NCBI GenBank assembly: GCA_023091665.1
Contig: JALJCQ010000029.1
Coordinates: 372,001 to 436,000 of the forward strand
Origin: Pythium myriotylum
Lineage: Eukaryota; Oomycota; Peronosporomycetes; Pythiales; Pythiaceae
Reading direction: 5' to 3'
Length of the DNA: 64,000 nucleotides
The notes beneath the pieces are model-generated. The model did not search any database and was not told where the DNA came from. It worked only from the letters and a program-made list of their open reading frames with translations. The translations under genes and the position numbers were made by a program. Numbering within the stretch: the first letter of the stretch is position 1; every line of letters begins with the position of its first letter. Of the stretch, positions 41,350 through 52,489 are shown in pieces.

Positions 41350-43212
41350 AGCGCAGTAGTCATACGTTGCCAGTAGCAGTATCCTCAGCTTTATCGGCTT
41401 CGAATATCTGAGACTTCATGATTCGCGGCAAGTATCGTAATTCACTAAGGAGTCAGAATCGCATCAAACATTTCGTCCGGCCGGGGGTGTTTACCTGTAG
41501 CGTAGCATGATCGTCGGCTTCGAGAATGGGTGCCTGGTATCCGTCGAGTCAAGTCAGTCAGTGGCTGCGTGACGCGGCTGTGTATGAAAAGATTTTGTGG
41601 TCGTTGTTAGAGCTTACCGGTGAGCTCACCGGTCGCCCATTGGCTTTAAGGATAGTTTGATATTCAGCCATCGTCTCAATATGCTTCGGTGAAGTTCTCG
41701 ATTCGATCTGCGACGCCATTTACCGTTGCGCCTGTGGCCAGCTCGTAGTTTTCGAGGGTCGTGCCTTGTGTTGTTTCTGTTTCTTCAAGCTGTCGAAGGT
41801 AGTGCCCCATGCTTTTGCGTCTTCGATAATTGTGAGAACTTTGCCAAGTGAGGGACACTCCACCCGACTCGAAGCCAAGCAGTCGCGACTCACTGAGGAG
41901 TCGTCTGTGTCGAGACTCTTCTTATTCAGCGAGGGCCGTTCATTTTAAGCAAGGTGCCTCTAGTATTGAGATCTTCGATTTCGAAAAGACGCGAGCTCGT
42001 TTTGTCGCAAGACTTAGATGTCCCTTAGGTTGACTAGCCTTAGTACCATGGTGTGTTGTGCGCCAGAATACACCAAAAAGAGTCTACGTTGAAGGCTCCC
42101 TTGAGCCGTTGCCGTCTGTGCAGAATCGGATGATGGACGTTTGGAGGTGCATGAAGTGAAGGACAAAAAATCCAGTAGAACTACCGAACGCGGTCGGCTG
42201 CACACGGCCCCACGTCAGCATGACTCACAAACCGAGTTCTCGTGAGCATCCTTCTCATCTGCATTGCTGGTCAGTAGCCACAAGAAATCCACTTGTCCGG
42301 ACCCAAACCTTACGCACACGCGCAACTTTTGTCTTCCACTCGATTGCGATGAACACCAGACGTGATGGGATCCAGTGCTTGCGGCTGACGTGGTCGTCGA
42401 CCACTTGAAGTTCAACTTCGATGGCCAAATGCACCACACCACTGGCTACTTGTCGGGCATGGGCCAAATCTGTGGGCATCAGGCTCCTCAGGACACACAG
42501 GAGATTCCGTCTCGAGTAATCTGTCTCGAGTGTACTGAATCCGGAAGAACTATTAGGGATCATCTTGTAGTTGGAAAGTGCACAGCCTCCAGGCGATCTG
42601 GTGCTTGGTGGGATTCTGAAGCAGAAAGATCCTCTCGTGACGGCTGCGGGGATGCGCAATCGAAGGGTTCCACTGGATTTCTCGACGACAAGGTGCACCT
42701 CTCAACAGACCAGAGACCGAGCAACCTCGACCTCGTGAGAGCTCTCGGCTGTCCAGTGCAACAGTCGATTGATTCCGTCTGACAACGACCAATTAGTCAG
42801 AGGATCGGACACTTCGGTACCACTTTTAAATGTCTCGAGATTGGCCCACGAGGGTAGCAAAGTCGCCTTTATGCCCGTGAGCCTCGCAATAACTCGAACG
42901 CAGCGTCTCGAACAGCCAACCAAGCAAAGATAATTGCACTCTCCGTGTATCTTTCTCCAAGGGTCTTTGGACGGCAGTTTAGTCTGGCTTGTTTATGTGC
43001 AACTGGTCACGAGTTGCACCCGGGTGTCTGTTGAAGTTCACCTCTTCGGATCAGATGATACGTCGCAGATTCTATCAGACAGAGCAGGTTGGGCTCAACG
43101 ACCTCGTCACCCGTTCCAGACTCGTCGATGCGGTCAACGCGTCTTTAGAGCCCAGAGCAAAACTGCGTCAGCTTAGTAGACCTCCACGGCCTCCAATCGC
43201 GAGGGCCTCGAT
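41350..43212. other. Intergenic, no supported gene
   Basis: Overlapping short ORFs on both strands (the longest, 147 codons, minus, 42255-42698) with no recognised family; the sequence may contain decayed genes. The promoter of the downstream glucoamylase is at the right end. Confidence 0.4.
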
Positions 43213-43227
43213 CTCATTCTCCATCTT
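43213..43227 (+). promoter_or_regulatory. Initiator-like element of glucoamylase 1
   Basis: CTCATTCTCCATCTT, followed by TCC, lies 30 bp before ATG 43257. The same 15 bases stand before glucoamylase 2 (49820-49834, minus). It fits the oomycete initiator. Confidence 0.65.
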
Positions 43228-43256
43228 TCCTTCTTCTCCACAAGCCCAAGCTCAAG

Positions 43257-45089
43257 ATGGTCTTCTCCACTGTGCGCAACGTGCTCGCTCTGCTTCTCGT
43301 CGCCGCCGTCTGTGACGCCGCCAACGAAGTCAAGGTCTCGTCCTACACCTTCGACGGCTCCAAGCTCACGGGCTCGCTGAGCGTGCAGAACATCGCCTTC
43401 TCCAAGGTCGTCAACGTCATCTACGCCAACAACGCGCAGACGTGGGGCAACACGTGTGCTGCGAGCTACACGAGCGGTCCGGACTCGAGCAGCCGTGAGG
43501 TGTGGTCTTTCAACTGTCCGATCAGCTCGGCTGGCATCACGCAGTTCTACGTCGAGTACAAGGTGAACGGCCAGACGTACTACGACAACAACGGTGGATA
43601 CGGAGTCAACTACAAGGTCACGACCCCAGCGCAGACGCCTGCACCGACTCCCGCTCCTACGCCGGCACCGTCGCCGTCCACGCCCGGTGTGACGTCAGCT
43701 CCAACGCCTGCCCCTACGGGCACGCCACTCCCAGAATCGGGCTTCCAGGCGGACATCTCTACGTACTTGACGTCCGCGCTGCCAACGTTCAAGCAGCTCC
43801 TGCTTGCCAACATCAGCCCCAAGAATGTCAACGGCGCACTTCCGGGCTCGATCATCGCTGCGTCAGCAGGCGGTGCGAACAACTACATCTGGCATTGGAT
43901 TCGTGACGCCGGCCTCGTCATGGACGTCGTCAACACGCTTTACAAAGGTGGCGATAAGTCACTCGAGCAGACCTTCTGGGACCACGCGGCGTTCACCAAG
44001 CGGATCCAGAGCCAGACCACGCTCACGGGTCTCGGTGAGGCCAAGTACTTTGTGAACGGCAATGCGTTCAACGATGGCTGGTGCCGTCCTCAGCACGATG
44101 GTCCGGCCGTGCGTGCGTCGTCGTTCATCCGCTTCGCACGAGCCTACCTCGCGAACGGCGGTTCCCTCTCTCGTGTTATCGACCTCTACAACGGCACGGC
44201 CAACGGCGTGATCAAGCCCGATCTGGAATGGATCTCGACCCGCTTCAACGATGGCAACAACTGCGACTTGTGGGAGGAGATCCGTGGCATCCACTTTTTC
44301 ACGGTCGCAGTCCAGCGTCGCGCACTCCACGAAGGACGAGACTTTGCTCGTCTCGTGGGCGACACCGGCGCCGCCAACTACTACGCCGCGCAGGCCGCGG
44401 CCGTTGATGCTCGCATCCTCAATTTCTACAACTCGGGCTCGCAAGTTGTGCAGTCGACGCTCAACGGCCGTCTTCTGGACGCTGCTATTGCCCTCGGTGC
44501 CGTCCACGGCAACGTCGGTGACGGGCTCTTCGCGCCACAGGACGACCGCATCCTCTCGTCCATTTACCAGCTCGAGGCTGGTTTCATCAACGAGTACCCG
44601 CTGAACCAACGTGTCAAGACGGACGCCGCGGGTCTCCCACTCTCCGTCGCAATCGGCCGCTACTACGGCGACGTGTACGATGGCGCCGGTACCTCCAAGG
44701 GCAACCCGTGGTACCTCTGCACGGTCATCGTCGCGGAGACCGTGTACCGTGCGGCGACGGCATTCGTCAAGGATGGCAAGGTCGTCGTGACTAGTCTCAA
44801 CCAGAAGCTCTTCAACGGCGCTGCTCCAGCGGGTCTCGCGCTCAACATCCCCACGGGCACGTACGCCGCCGGTTCGGCCAACTACAACGCGATCATCAAG
44901 GGCCTGCAGACCTACGGCGACCTCCACATCCGTCGCGTCAAGTACCACGGCGCTGCAGGCAACCGTTTCAACGAGCAGTACAACCGCGACACGGGCCTCT
45001 CGCAGGGCGTGAACGACCTCACGTGGTCCTACGCGGCCATGATCACGGTCAACAACGCTCGTGAAGAGCTCAAGGCGCTCACGGCCTAG
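43257..45089 (+). CDS. Secreted glucoamylase, CBM21 starch-binding domain plus GH15
   Basis: 610 residues, no intron. The signal peptide is residues 1-21 (VLALLLVAAVCDA). A CBM21-like starch-binding domain lies at about 22-122 (VQNIAFSKVVNVIYANNAQT; YYDNNGGYGVNY). A Pro/Thr/Ala linker follows (125-160), then a GH15 catalytic domain (about 165-605). GH15 landmarks: HWIRDAGLV, GWCRPQHDGPAVRA, DLWEEIRGIHFFT (general acid expected at Glu340), FNEQYNRDTG (catalytic base expected at Glu573) and NDLTWSYAAM. It hydrolyses terminal alpha-1,4 bonds of starch or glycogen to glucose outside the cell. Domain order is as in Rhizopus glucoamylase. An inverted paralog lies at 47964-49781. Confidence 0.93.
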   Translation: MVFSTVRNVLALLLVAAVCDAANEVKVSSYTFDGSKLTGSLSVQNIAFSKVVNVIYANNAQTWGNTCAASYTSGPDSSSREVWSFNCPISSAGITQFYVEYKVNGQTYYDNNGGYGVNYKVTTPAQTPAPTPAPTPAPSPSTPGVTSAPTPAPTGTPLPESGFQADISTYLTSALPTFKQLLLANISPKNVNGALPGSIIAASAGGANNYIWHWIRDAGLVMDVVNTLYKGGDKSLEQTFWDHAAFTKRIQSQTTLTGLGEAKYFVNGNAFNDGWCRPQHDGPAVRASSFIRFARAYLANGGSLSRVIDLYNGTANGVIKPDLEWISTRFNDGNNCDLWEEIRGIHFFTVAVQRRALHEGRDFARLVGDTGAANYYAAQAAAVDARILNFYNSGSQVVQSTLNGRLLDAAIALGAVHGNVGDGLFAPQDDRILSSIYQLEAGFINEYPLNQRVKTDAAGLPLSVAIGRYYGDVYDGAGTSKGNPWYLCTVIVAETVYRAATAFVKDGKVVVTSLNQKLFNGAAPAGLALNIPTGTYAAGSANYNAIIKGLQTYGDLHIRRVKYHGAAGNRFNEQYNRDTGLSQGVNDLTWSYAAMITVNNAREELKALTA

Positions 45090-45988
45090 ATATCTTGTGT
45101 ATTTTTCTGAGTCGCAATGTAAATACCTGCGTGTCACAATACTCTCACCGTCCAGAGCATTCGCTCCGAGCTTGACAAGATGCCACCTTCCTCGGTGGCG
45201 ATCTCCTGTACTTTCTTTCGCAAGTTCTCGCGTCTGACTCGGCGATCGAGCATCAACTTCGGTGAAGACTCATCCACGTCAACTTGCACATAAGAGGGAC
45301 ACTTTCCTTCAGAAATCCAGTGGCGGTGGAGATGGTGTTGAGGTTCTGGTGCTTCGTTTGAAGCTGCGCGATTCTTTACGACCACAACACTTTGGACCAC
45401 AACAGCAAAGCCCAACGTGGTGTCGACTCGGCGCACGCGATTGAGAATCGATCCATCATCATGTTGCATCGATGTGCGGCTATTTCGCTCTCGACACTTG
45501 AATAGCACTCGAGAACCGGGCGACGCCATTCTCCATCGACTCTTGTCGACTCCGGTTACGCAACCGTTGTTGGCGCTTGATCAAGTGCCATGTGTACAGT
45601 AATGGCTGCAGGAATCCAGTGGGCGATGGATGCACCATCAATGCATCGAGTCGCTGAGGCAGTCGCCCAACTTCAACTGCTAGTAATGAAGCTAGCGTCT
45701 GCGACAGCTGATGGACGTCCTCTGAGGTTCAGGAGCTGCAAGCTTCGCGTCAGCTGAAGCCACCTAGTCTCCCAGCAGGAATCCTCGATCTAGATTCAAC
45801 CACGACATGTTTGCGACACGACCGATCGCTGCCGCAAACACTGCTTGTGGGTGGCTGCGCGGCAAACTTGAGTTTTCTCGACTCTTCTGTTTAGATTCAA
45901 CATGGTTGCTCGAGAGGAATCAAATACATTTCGATTCCTCTGATTATCGATCCGAAGTGCTAGCACATACAAGTCGCGAACTGCTACC
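45090..45988. other. Intergenic between glucoamylase 1 and ferric reductase 1
   Basis: A 131-codon minus-strand ORF (45134-45529), RRENLRKKVQEIATEEGGIL at its end, looks somewhat protein-like but has no recognised family. Otherwise nothing is supported. Confidence 0.35.
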
Positions 45989-46974
45989 TTTCTCGTCGTA
46001 TATCGTTCCTGTAACCTTCAAGTAGAGAAGAACACAACGTGCCTGTCAAAGCCATATACATTAGCAGCAATGCAGAGTGAAAAATACTCCTGTCAGAAAT
46101 CGAACGTCTCCTGGTGGACGTCGAATGTCACACGCTTCATCTCGCTCGTCAATCGACTGCTGTGGCGCAAGACCTCCGAGATCATCGCCGCCGGCCCACA
46201 CACGAGAACGCCAACGCGTACAGGTTTGCCGGTTGCATTCTTCCTCGCCAACTCGCCTGCTTCTTGCAGGATCTTGCCGATATCTGGTCGCTGGCCATGC
46301 TTCAGACATAGCGCAAGCTGCTGGTCGACTTTGTGCGTGAGGTCTTGAGCACCTTTTGTGAGGTAGAAGTCGGTGAAGAAGGCATCTCGCTCGCGTGAGT
46401 TGGTATGATTCGTCGAGAGAAGAGCGTGTGGCAACCACGACTTCGCCTGTAAGCCATCTTCCTTCATCTTCGCCACGGACTCGTCCAACATCAACGCCTC
46501 AACCATCTCACGGTCTCGCACCGACCACACGAATGAAGCTTTCTCGACAAACTTGCGACGTGATTTCGCAATCGTCGACGTGTAAAACAAGTCGTTCGCC
46601 AGCGCCATCATCGGCGTCACGCCGATTCCTCCGCTCACGAACACAAAGTGCGAGTAGTGATCCATCTCGATCGACGTCGAGCCGTACGGTCCGTCCATGA
46701 GCATTGTCATGGGTTTCGACGCTGCATCCACTGTGGCGACGACCTTGGCGAGTTTCTTGGTCCAGTCTCCGAGTGCCTTGATATATACAGTGACCATTGG
46801 TTCATGGGGCGCCGATGCGAGGGTGAATGGATGCCATTCGAGCTTGGAGACTTGTGGGAAGCAGAGGAAGACGTATTGACCAGCTTCATAGTGAAAAGCA
46901 GCACCCTCAGCAGAGCGAACGCGAGGGAACTGAACGCGGACGATGTCCTTGGCGACCAGCTTCACGCTGACTTG
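45989..46974 (-). repeat. Near-identical tract shared with 53316-54310 (ferric reductase 3' half and flank)
   Basis: About 980 bp covering the FAD/NADPH half of the gene, its stop and roughly 100 bp beyond matches the second ferric reductase with few substitutions, while the upstream halves have diverged strongly. Confidence 0.85.
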
Positions 46975-47823
46975 GTATTCCAGTTGTTGTTGATACTGGT
47001 TTGCTCGAATCCGATAGCGGTAGACCATGTCCACAAACCGTGCGAGGAAGCCGAAGAGTAGTAGGGACGCACCGTGAGTCATACCGAGGATGAGAATGAG
47101 AGAGAAGAGAATCCAGTGTGCTCGCAGGAAAATGTCGAAGTAGCGTCGTCGAATGGGTTCGAATGCGAGCACTACCAAGGCCGAAAGACAAAAGAACGTG
47201 AGAGACCCAGTGACATTACGAGCAACTATCGGCTGGTGGTGGTGTTCATGGCGTTGGTGGCGATGCTGACGCTCGCTGTCGGTCTCGAGGTAGAAGGATA
47301 GTCCGTGGAACGCCCCCGCGACCCAGGTGACGCCACCGAAGAGCTTGTGGTAGAACAGCGCGCGCTCAAACGAGAGACCGGTGAGGTGGAACAGCAGCGA
47401 GTTGTTGCGGACTGCAAGCACGAACGCGAGGAACGCGGCAACGGCGACAGCACCACCAGAGCTGTGGACGTTGTGTGAGTGAAGCCCGCAGAGTCCGCGG
47501 CTAAGTAGAGCGAGCACAAGTGGAAATGTGACCAATAAATCCCCACCCTTGACGCCGAGCTTTTCTGTCAAAAGAGGAATAGGTCGAGAGAAGACTGCTC
47601 GCGAGAGCTGCCAACGGAGAGCAGACCATTGACGAGCGAGCGACGACGATGACCGAGATGAGCGACTGCCGCTCGAGTCCGACTCGTATGGCGCCAGTGG
47701 TGTCGCGGGGGATTCTTCGTCTTCGTCCGACAGACTCATCGTTGATGCTAAGGTCTGGGGCCCTGTAACTTCTCCGATGAATGACGCGAGGTCGCTTGTG
47801 GATGGATCAAACCATTCTGGCAA
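46093..47823 (-). CDS. Ferric reductase / NADPH oxidase-like flavocytochrome b (FRE1)
   Basis: 576 residues, single exon. It has an acidic Ser-rich N-terminus (about 1-65), then a ferric-reductase transmembrane domain with two bis-heme His pairs, each HX13H (H in FYHKLFGG and AFHGLSFY; RAHWILFS and MTHGASLL). An FAD-binding domain follows (HPFTLASAPHE), then an NADPH-binding domain (SGGIGVTPMMALAND; VCGPAAM). It moves electrons from cytosolic NADPH across the membrane to Fe(III)/Cu(II) or oxygen; the sequence does not separate metalloreductase from superoxide producer. No EF-hands are present. The 3' half is almost identical to 52536-54197. It sits between two opposed glucoamylases. Confidence 0.9.
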   Translation of the reverse strand: MPEWFDPSTSDLASFIGEVTGPQTLASTMSLSDEDEESPATPLAPYESDSSGSRSSRSSSSLARQWSALRWQLSRAVFSRPIPLLTEKLGVKGGDLLVTFPLVLALLSRGLCGLHSHNVHSSGGAVAVAAFLAFVLAVRNNSLLFHLTGLSFERALFYHKLFGGVTWVAGAFHGLSFYLETDSERQHRHQRHEHHHQPIVARNVTGSLTFFCLSALVVLAFEPIRRRYFDIFLRAHWILFSLILILGMTHGASLLLFGFLARFVDMVYRYRIRANQYQQQLEYQVSVKLVAKDIVRVQFPRVRSAEGAAFHYEAGQYVFLCFPQVSKLEWHPFTLASAPHEPMVTVYIKALGDWTKKLAKVVATVDAASKPMTMLMDGPYGSTSIEMDHYSHFVFVSGGIGVTPMMALANDLFYTSTIAKSRRKFVEKASFVWSVRDREMVEALMLDESVAKMKEDGLQAKSWLPHALLSTNHTNSRERDAFFTDFYLTKGAQDLTHKVDQQLALCLKHGQRPDIGKILQEAGELARKNATGKPVRVGVLVCGPAAMISEVLRHSSRLTSEMKRVTFDVHQETFDF

Positions 47824-47963
47824 TCCTTATTCTCGTCTTGTGTGTGTCAGTTCGTCTATTCCGGGTCGCTCGGTCGGAACATGAGCAAAATCACTTTGGA
47901 TCGTTGATAATCATGCAGCATTTTCATTACGAGAGATCTATAGTGAACAAAATTCGCTAAAGT

Positions 47964-49781
47964 TTAAGCCGTGAGCGCCTTGAGCTCCTCGCGGGCGAAG
48001 TTCGCCGTGATCATAGCCGCGTAGGACCACGTGAGGTCGTTCACGCCCTGCGCCAGACCCGTGTCGCGGTTGAACTGCTCGTTCAGGTGGTTGCCCGCGG
48101 CGCCGTGGTACTTGACGCGGCGAACGTGGAGGTCGCCGTAGGTCTGGAGTGCCGTGATAATTGCGTTAAAGTTGGCCGAGCCAGCAGCGTACGTGCCCGT
48201 GGGGATGTTGAGAGCGAGACCCGCTGGAGCAGCGCCGTTGAAGAGCTTCTGGTTCAGGCTCGTGACCGAGACCTTGCCAGCCTTGACAAACGCCGTCGCG
48301 GCGCGGTACGCAACCTCCGCGATGATCGTTGTCGCCAGGTACCACGGGTTGCCCTTGGAGGTGCCGGCGCCGTCGTACACATCGCCGTAGTAGCGGCCGA
48401 TGGACACCGAGAGTGGGAGGCCCGTGGCGTCCTTGGTCACCTTCTGGTTGAGCGTGTACTCGTTGATGAAGCCCGACTCGAGCTGGAAGATCGTGGCGAG
48501 GATCTTGTCGTCCTGCGGCGCGAGCAGACCGTCGCCAAGGTTGCCGTGGACAGAGCCGAGCGGGATGGCGACATCGAGGAGACGACCGTTGAGCGTGGTC
48601 TGCACGACCTGCGAGCCGGCGTTCCAGAACGACGCGACCTTGGCGTCAAGTGCGGAGGCCTGCGTGGCGTACCACGCAGCCGCACCAGTGTCACCGAGAA
48701 GGTTGGCAAAGTCGCGGCCCTCGTACATCGCACGACGCTGGGCGGCGACCGTGAAGAAGTGGACGCCGCGCTGCTCCTCCCACAGATCGCAGTTGTTGGC
48801 GTCGTTGTAGTTCTTGGAGACGTACTCGAGGTCGTTCTTGATCACGCCGTTGGCTGTGCCGTTGTAGAGGTCGACGACGCGCGAGAGCGAGCCACCGTTC
48901 GCAAGGTACGCCTTGGAGAAGCGGATGAACGCCGAGGCACGAAGCGCCGGGCCGTCGTTCTGCGGACGGCACCACGGATCGTTGAACGCATTGCCGTTGA
49001 CGTAGTACTTGGCCTCGCCGAGACCCGTGAGCGTGGTCTGGCTCTGGATCCGCTTGGTGAACGCCGCGTGGTCCCAGAAGGTCTGCTCCTGAGCCTTGTC
49101 GCCGCCCTTGTAGAGTGAGTTGACGACGTCCATGACGAGTGCCGCGTCACGGATCCAGTGGTAGATGTAGTTGTTGGCACCGCCCGCGGTCGCGGCGATG
49201 ATCGAACCGGGCAGTGCGCCGTTGACGTTCTTGGGGCTGATGTTGGCGAGCAGGAACTGCTTGAACGTGGGCACGGCGGTCGACAGGTACGCCGTGATGT
49301 CAGCCTGGAAGCCCGACGCCGGTGCCGGCACTGGGGCAGACGTCGGGCCGGTTGTCGGCGCAGGTGTCGGTGCAGCAGTAGGAGCGGAAGTTGGTGCAGG
49401 CGTCAGCACTGGGGTCGTGACCTTGTAGTTGACGCCAGCGCCGCCGTTGTTGTCGTAGTACGTCTGGCCGTTCACCTTGTACTCGACGTAGAACTGCGTG
49501 ATGCCAGCCGAGCTGATCGGACAGTTGAACGACCACACCTCACGGCTGCTCGAGTCCGGACCGCTCGTGTAGCTCGCAGCACACGTGTTGCCCCACGTCT
49601 GCGCGTTGTTGGCGTAGATGACGTTGACGACCTTGGAGAAGGCGATGTTCTGCACGCTCAGCGAGCCCGTGAGCTTGGAGCCGTCGAAGGTGTAGGACGA
49701 GACCTTGACTTCGTTGGCGGCGTCACAGACGGCGGCGACGAGAAGCAGAGCGAGCACGTTGCGGACAGCGGCGAAGACCAT
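47964..49781 (-). CDS. Secreted glucoamylase 2, CBM21 plus GH15
   Basis: 605 residues; signal peptide (MVFAAVRNVLALLLVAAVCD), CBM21-like domain almost identical to paralog 1 also at DNA level, a different Pro/Thr/Ala linker, and a GH15 domain. Landmarks: YHWIRDAALV, PWCRPQNDGPALRA, DLWEEQRGVHFFT (acid Glu), LNEQFNRDTG (base Glu) and NDLTWSYAAM. Same extracellular starch hydrolysis. The sequence between landmarks has drifted more than the ends, as if the N-terminal part had been homogenised. Transcribed toward ferric reductase 1. Confidence 0.93.
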   Translation of the reverse strand: MVFAAVRNVLALLLVAAVCDAANEVKVSSYTFDGSKLTGSLSVQNIAFSKVVNVIYANNAQTWGNTCAASYTSGPDSSSREVWSFNCPISSAGITQFYVEYKVNGQTYYDNNGGAGVNYKVTTPVLTPAPTSAPTAAPTPAPTTGPTSAPVPAPASGFQADITAYLSTAVPTFKQFLLANISPKNVNGALPGSIIAATAGGANNYIYHWIRDAALVMDVVNSLYKGGDKAQEQTFWDHAAFTKRIQSQTTLTGLGEAKYYVNGNAFNDPWCRPQNDGPALRASAFIRFSKAYLANGGSLSRVVDLYNGTANGVIKNDLEYVSKNYNDANNCDLWEEQRGVHFFTVAAQRRAMYEGRDFANLLGDTGAAAWYATQASALDAKVASFWNAGSQVVQTTLNGRLLDVAIPLGSVHGNLGDGLLAPQDDKILATIFQLESGFINEYTLNQKVTKDATGLPLSVSIGRYYGDVYDGAGTSKGNPWYLATTIIAEVAYRAATAFVKAGKVSVTSLNQKLFNGAAPAGLALNIPTGTYAAGSANFNAIITALQTYGDLHVRRVKYHGAAGNHLNEQFNRDTGLAQGVNDLTWSYAAMITANFAREELKALTA

Positions 49782-49819
49782 GGCGATGGAGGTGGTGGCT
49801 GTCTTGAGCTGGAGACTGC

Positions 49820-49834
49820 AAGATGGAGAATGAG
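49820..49834 (-). promoter_or_regulatory. Initiator-like element of glucoamylase 2
   Basis: Minus strand CTCATTCTCCATCTT, 38 bp before the ATG, identical to the element before glucoamylase 1 although the flanks differ. Confidence 0.65.
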
Positions 49835-51060
49835 TACATCGGCTCGTGGGGAGGGGACGCGCCCAGGTTCAGGTGGGACAGCGCTCCTCCCATTGCACGA
49901 GACGAATCTGAGCAGGGGGTTCTGTACCGGCGGACCATGGCGTCCATGATGAGGCAGCTGGCTGCCACTCGCCATTTGTACACAGCGCAGTGCTCGAAAA
50001 AAGCGTGAACGTCTGGGAAGAGTTGTCATTGCAGTTGCGCTCCAGCTGGCGCGGTGCTTGGGCGTGAGCACGAGGCACTCACGCCCGACACACGGTGTCT
50101 ATAATAAATGATATAACGTCATGGTACCTGCATTATTCAATGGAAAGCGGTATAAATTAACATGCACAAAATGATAGCCCTGGAGATTGGATCAAGCTGA
50201 GTCAGTCGTGATCGAAGGGATCGAGAACCATGGAATCCATGGTGGAACCTTGTGCCTGTCCGAACTTCAACCATGCGGTCACCACGCGTGACACAACCTG
50301 TCAATCAATTCGCCGCGGCTCTGCACGACTGGCTGTGAGAAATCCAGCGAGCGAGAGTGGCACGCGGCTCCAAAGAAATCCAGCAGATCGAAGCGGACTC
50401 AGAGCGAAAGGCGACGAGCGGACGATACACAATGCGAGGACCCCAGCCAAAGTTCAAGCCCCCCCCCCCCCCCCCCCCCCCAGTCTCAGGCTTGACGCTC
50501 GGCCATCACGCGACGCGCTGACGGTCTCCGATCGTGCAAATTAGAACCAGAGGCCCTGCCGACCGATCCATAGAGATTGCATTGGCCTCGTGAGACAGAC
50601 AGGTCCTGGTACAGTTGCAAGCTTCCTTCGAAAGAGAGCCCCGTCAAACCACACCTCGTTCGTTTGCATTCCCACTCGGTGCGGCCGCCACACTGGAATC
50701 AAAGCTTCGATTAATCTCCAGGAGCTGCAGGCCACGGGCTCGCGAGTCGGGAAAATGGACCCACCCGCACTGTTTACAAAGTACAGAGCATGCATCGTCT
50801 CCCCGTCCGTCGAAACGAGGCATGAACGCTGCGTCTCACCAAAAGACCCCAGCACGGACAGCGCCCCCAACCCCAAAACTATTTACACATCTACACAGCC
50901 ACCACATGTCTACTTTTGTAAATATCATAATCAACCCTCTTCCCATTTTCAAAAACGACTTTTTCGACGTTTAAAAACCGGTATCAACTTAGTACTACCG
51001 TTTCGGACCGCATTTTTGCGTCTTCGAGAAGACCCCTACAGCAAGAAGATCTCGAGCACC
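49835..51060. other. Intergenic, no supported gene
   Basis: Short unrecognised ORFs on both strands. Contains a 23-base C run and the upstream region of the RabGGT alpha gene. Confidence 0.45.
50459..50481 (+). repeat. Homopolymer C23
   Basis: An uninterrupted run of 23 C. May be length-variable and a sequencing weak point; could fold as G-quadruplex on the minus strand. Confidence 0.9.
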
Positions 51061-52132
51061 ATGCACGGCCGCGTCAAGAGCGTCGAGCGCGAGAAGGAGG
51101 AGCGCCGCTCGGACGACGACAGGCGCGAGATGCTCTCGAAAGTGCGCATGTACCACGAGGTCGCGGGCAAAGTGCTCTCGCTGCGCGCGCAGCGCGTGCG
51201 CGAGGCCCACGTGCTGCCGCTCACGAGCCACTTGCTGCTGCTCAACCCCGAGTTCCACGTCGTCTGGGCCTTCCGCCGCGAGGTCATCGACGCGCTGCTG
51301 GCGAACGGCACCGGAGACAAGGGCGAGATCGCCAAGACCGAGCTCAAGCTCACGATGGTGCGTGGATGAAAAAACAAAAAGGCCTTGGAGAAGAGACCGA
51401 GTGATGATGATGGATGAGCTGTAGGAGGCGCTGCAGCGCAACCCAAAGAGCTACGCGGCGTGGTTCCAGCGGCAGTGGATCGTGGACAAAGGACTCGCGG
51501 ACTTGGAGAAGGAGATCGGGCTCTGCAACAAGCTGCTGGACCTCGACGAGCGCAACTTCCACTGCTGGAACTACCGACGCCACGTCTGCCGACTCGCGGG
51601 CGTGTCTCGAGACGAAGAACTCGCGTTCTCGTCGCTCAAGATTGACCAGAACTTTTCCAACTATTCGGTACGTTGGCAGCTTTTTGATGGGAGTCCTTTG
51701 CCACAGTGAAGTTTAACTGCTTGGGACTAGGCTCTTCACCATCGGAGCATCACGCTACCCAAACCACATTCACCAGAGGTGCTCTTGGAAGAAATTGCGA
51801 TCGTCCAACAAGCAGTGTTCACCGAGCCCGACGACCAAAGCGCATGGTTTTACTACCGGTGGTTGCTCTCATCCATGCTGGCAGTGCTTGCAGAGGAGTA
51901 CGCGGCTGATTTCCTGGATGCCCAAGTGCATTGGATGAACGAACTACTCGAGATGGAGCAGCAGGCAAAGTGGGTGCTCGTTACGCTGGCGGATGTCCAT
52001 CGCCGTCGGGTTCCATTTGCCGGAGACGATGCGAAGAAGCAAAGCGTGGAGCACTATGAGCAGCTCCAGACGTTGGATCCTGACCATGGTAACTATTACC
52101 GGGACATGATTAGCAAACTCACAGCGGCGTAG
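51061..52132 (+). CDS. Rab geranylgeranyltransferase (type II) alpha subunit, three exons
   Basis: Exons 51061-51357, 51425-51667 and 51731-52132 give 313 residues. Introns are 67 bp (GTGCGT...GTAG) and 63 bp (GTACGT...CTAG), both phase 0. The start MHGRVK is characteristic of RabGGT alpha subunits. PPTA helical-pair repeats follow: NPEFHVVWAFRREV, NPKSYAAWFQRQWIV, DERNFHCWNYRRHV, and EPDDQSAWFYYRWLL after the second intron. Length is close to fungal homologs (about 330). With the beta subunit and Rab escort protein it attaches geranylgeranyl groups to Rab GTPases in the cytosol. A housekeeping gene in single copy here. Confidence 0.9.
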
Positions 52133-52489
52133 ATGAAGGTGAGGCGTGATGTGTGTCAAGTGATCAAATACATCCGTGTGAGGATCAAACGGATGGAGCT
52201 ATGGTTGTTTCGGCATCGTTTGTGGGGTTGTTGTTATGTAATACTTCGAAGTATGCGGAAGGTAAGTCCCCACAGGAACAAGGCAATTACTAAATAACTC
52301 TGGTGGTGGAAAGTTCGAAGATGGTTAGATACGTTCAGGTTGCCAGTCGTTGTCTTCGTTATGATCGCATCGCGTATCTGAAAATAGGTGTCGGTCGATC
52401 CGATCTTGTGTGATCAGGACAGGGAAGTGAGACCGACTTTCGATTTAGAGCAGGTCATGTCTCAAGAACTCCCCTCCATCTCAACTTGG

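Noticed and set aside
43959..45137. 392-codon minus-strand ORF opposite glucoamylase 1 (and a similar 343-codon plus-strand one opposite glucoamylase 2, 48087-49118)
   Set aside because: Val/Glu/Arg-rich mirror of a high-GC gene with clear GH15 motifs on the other strand; it arises from codon bias.
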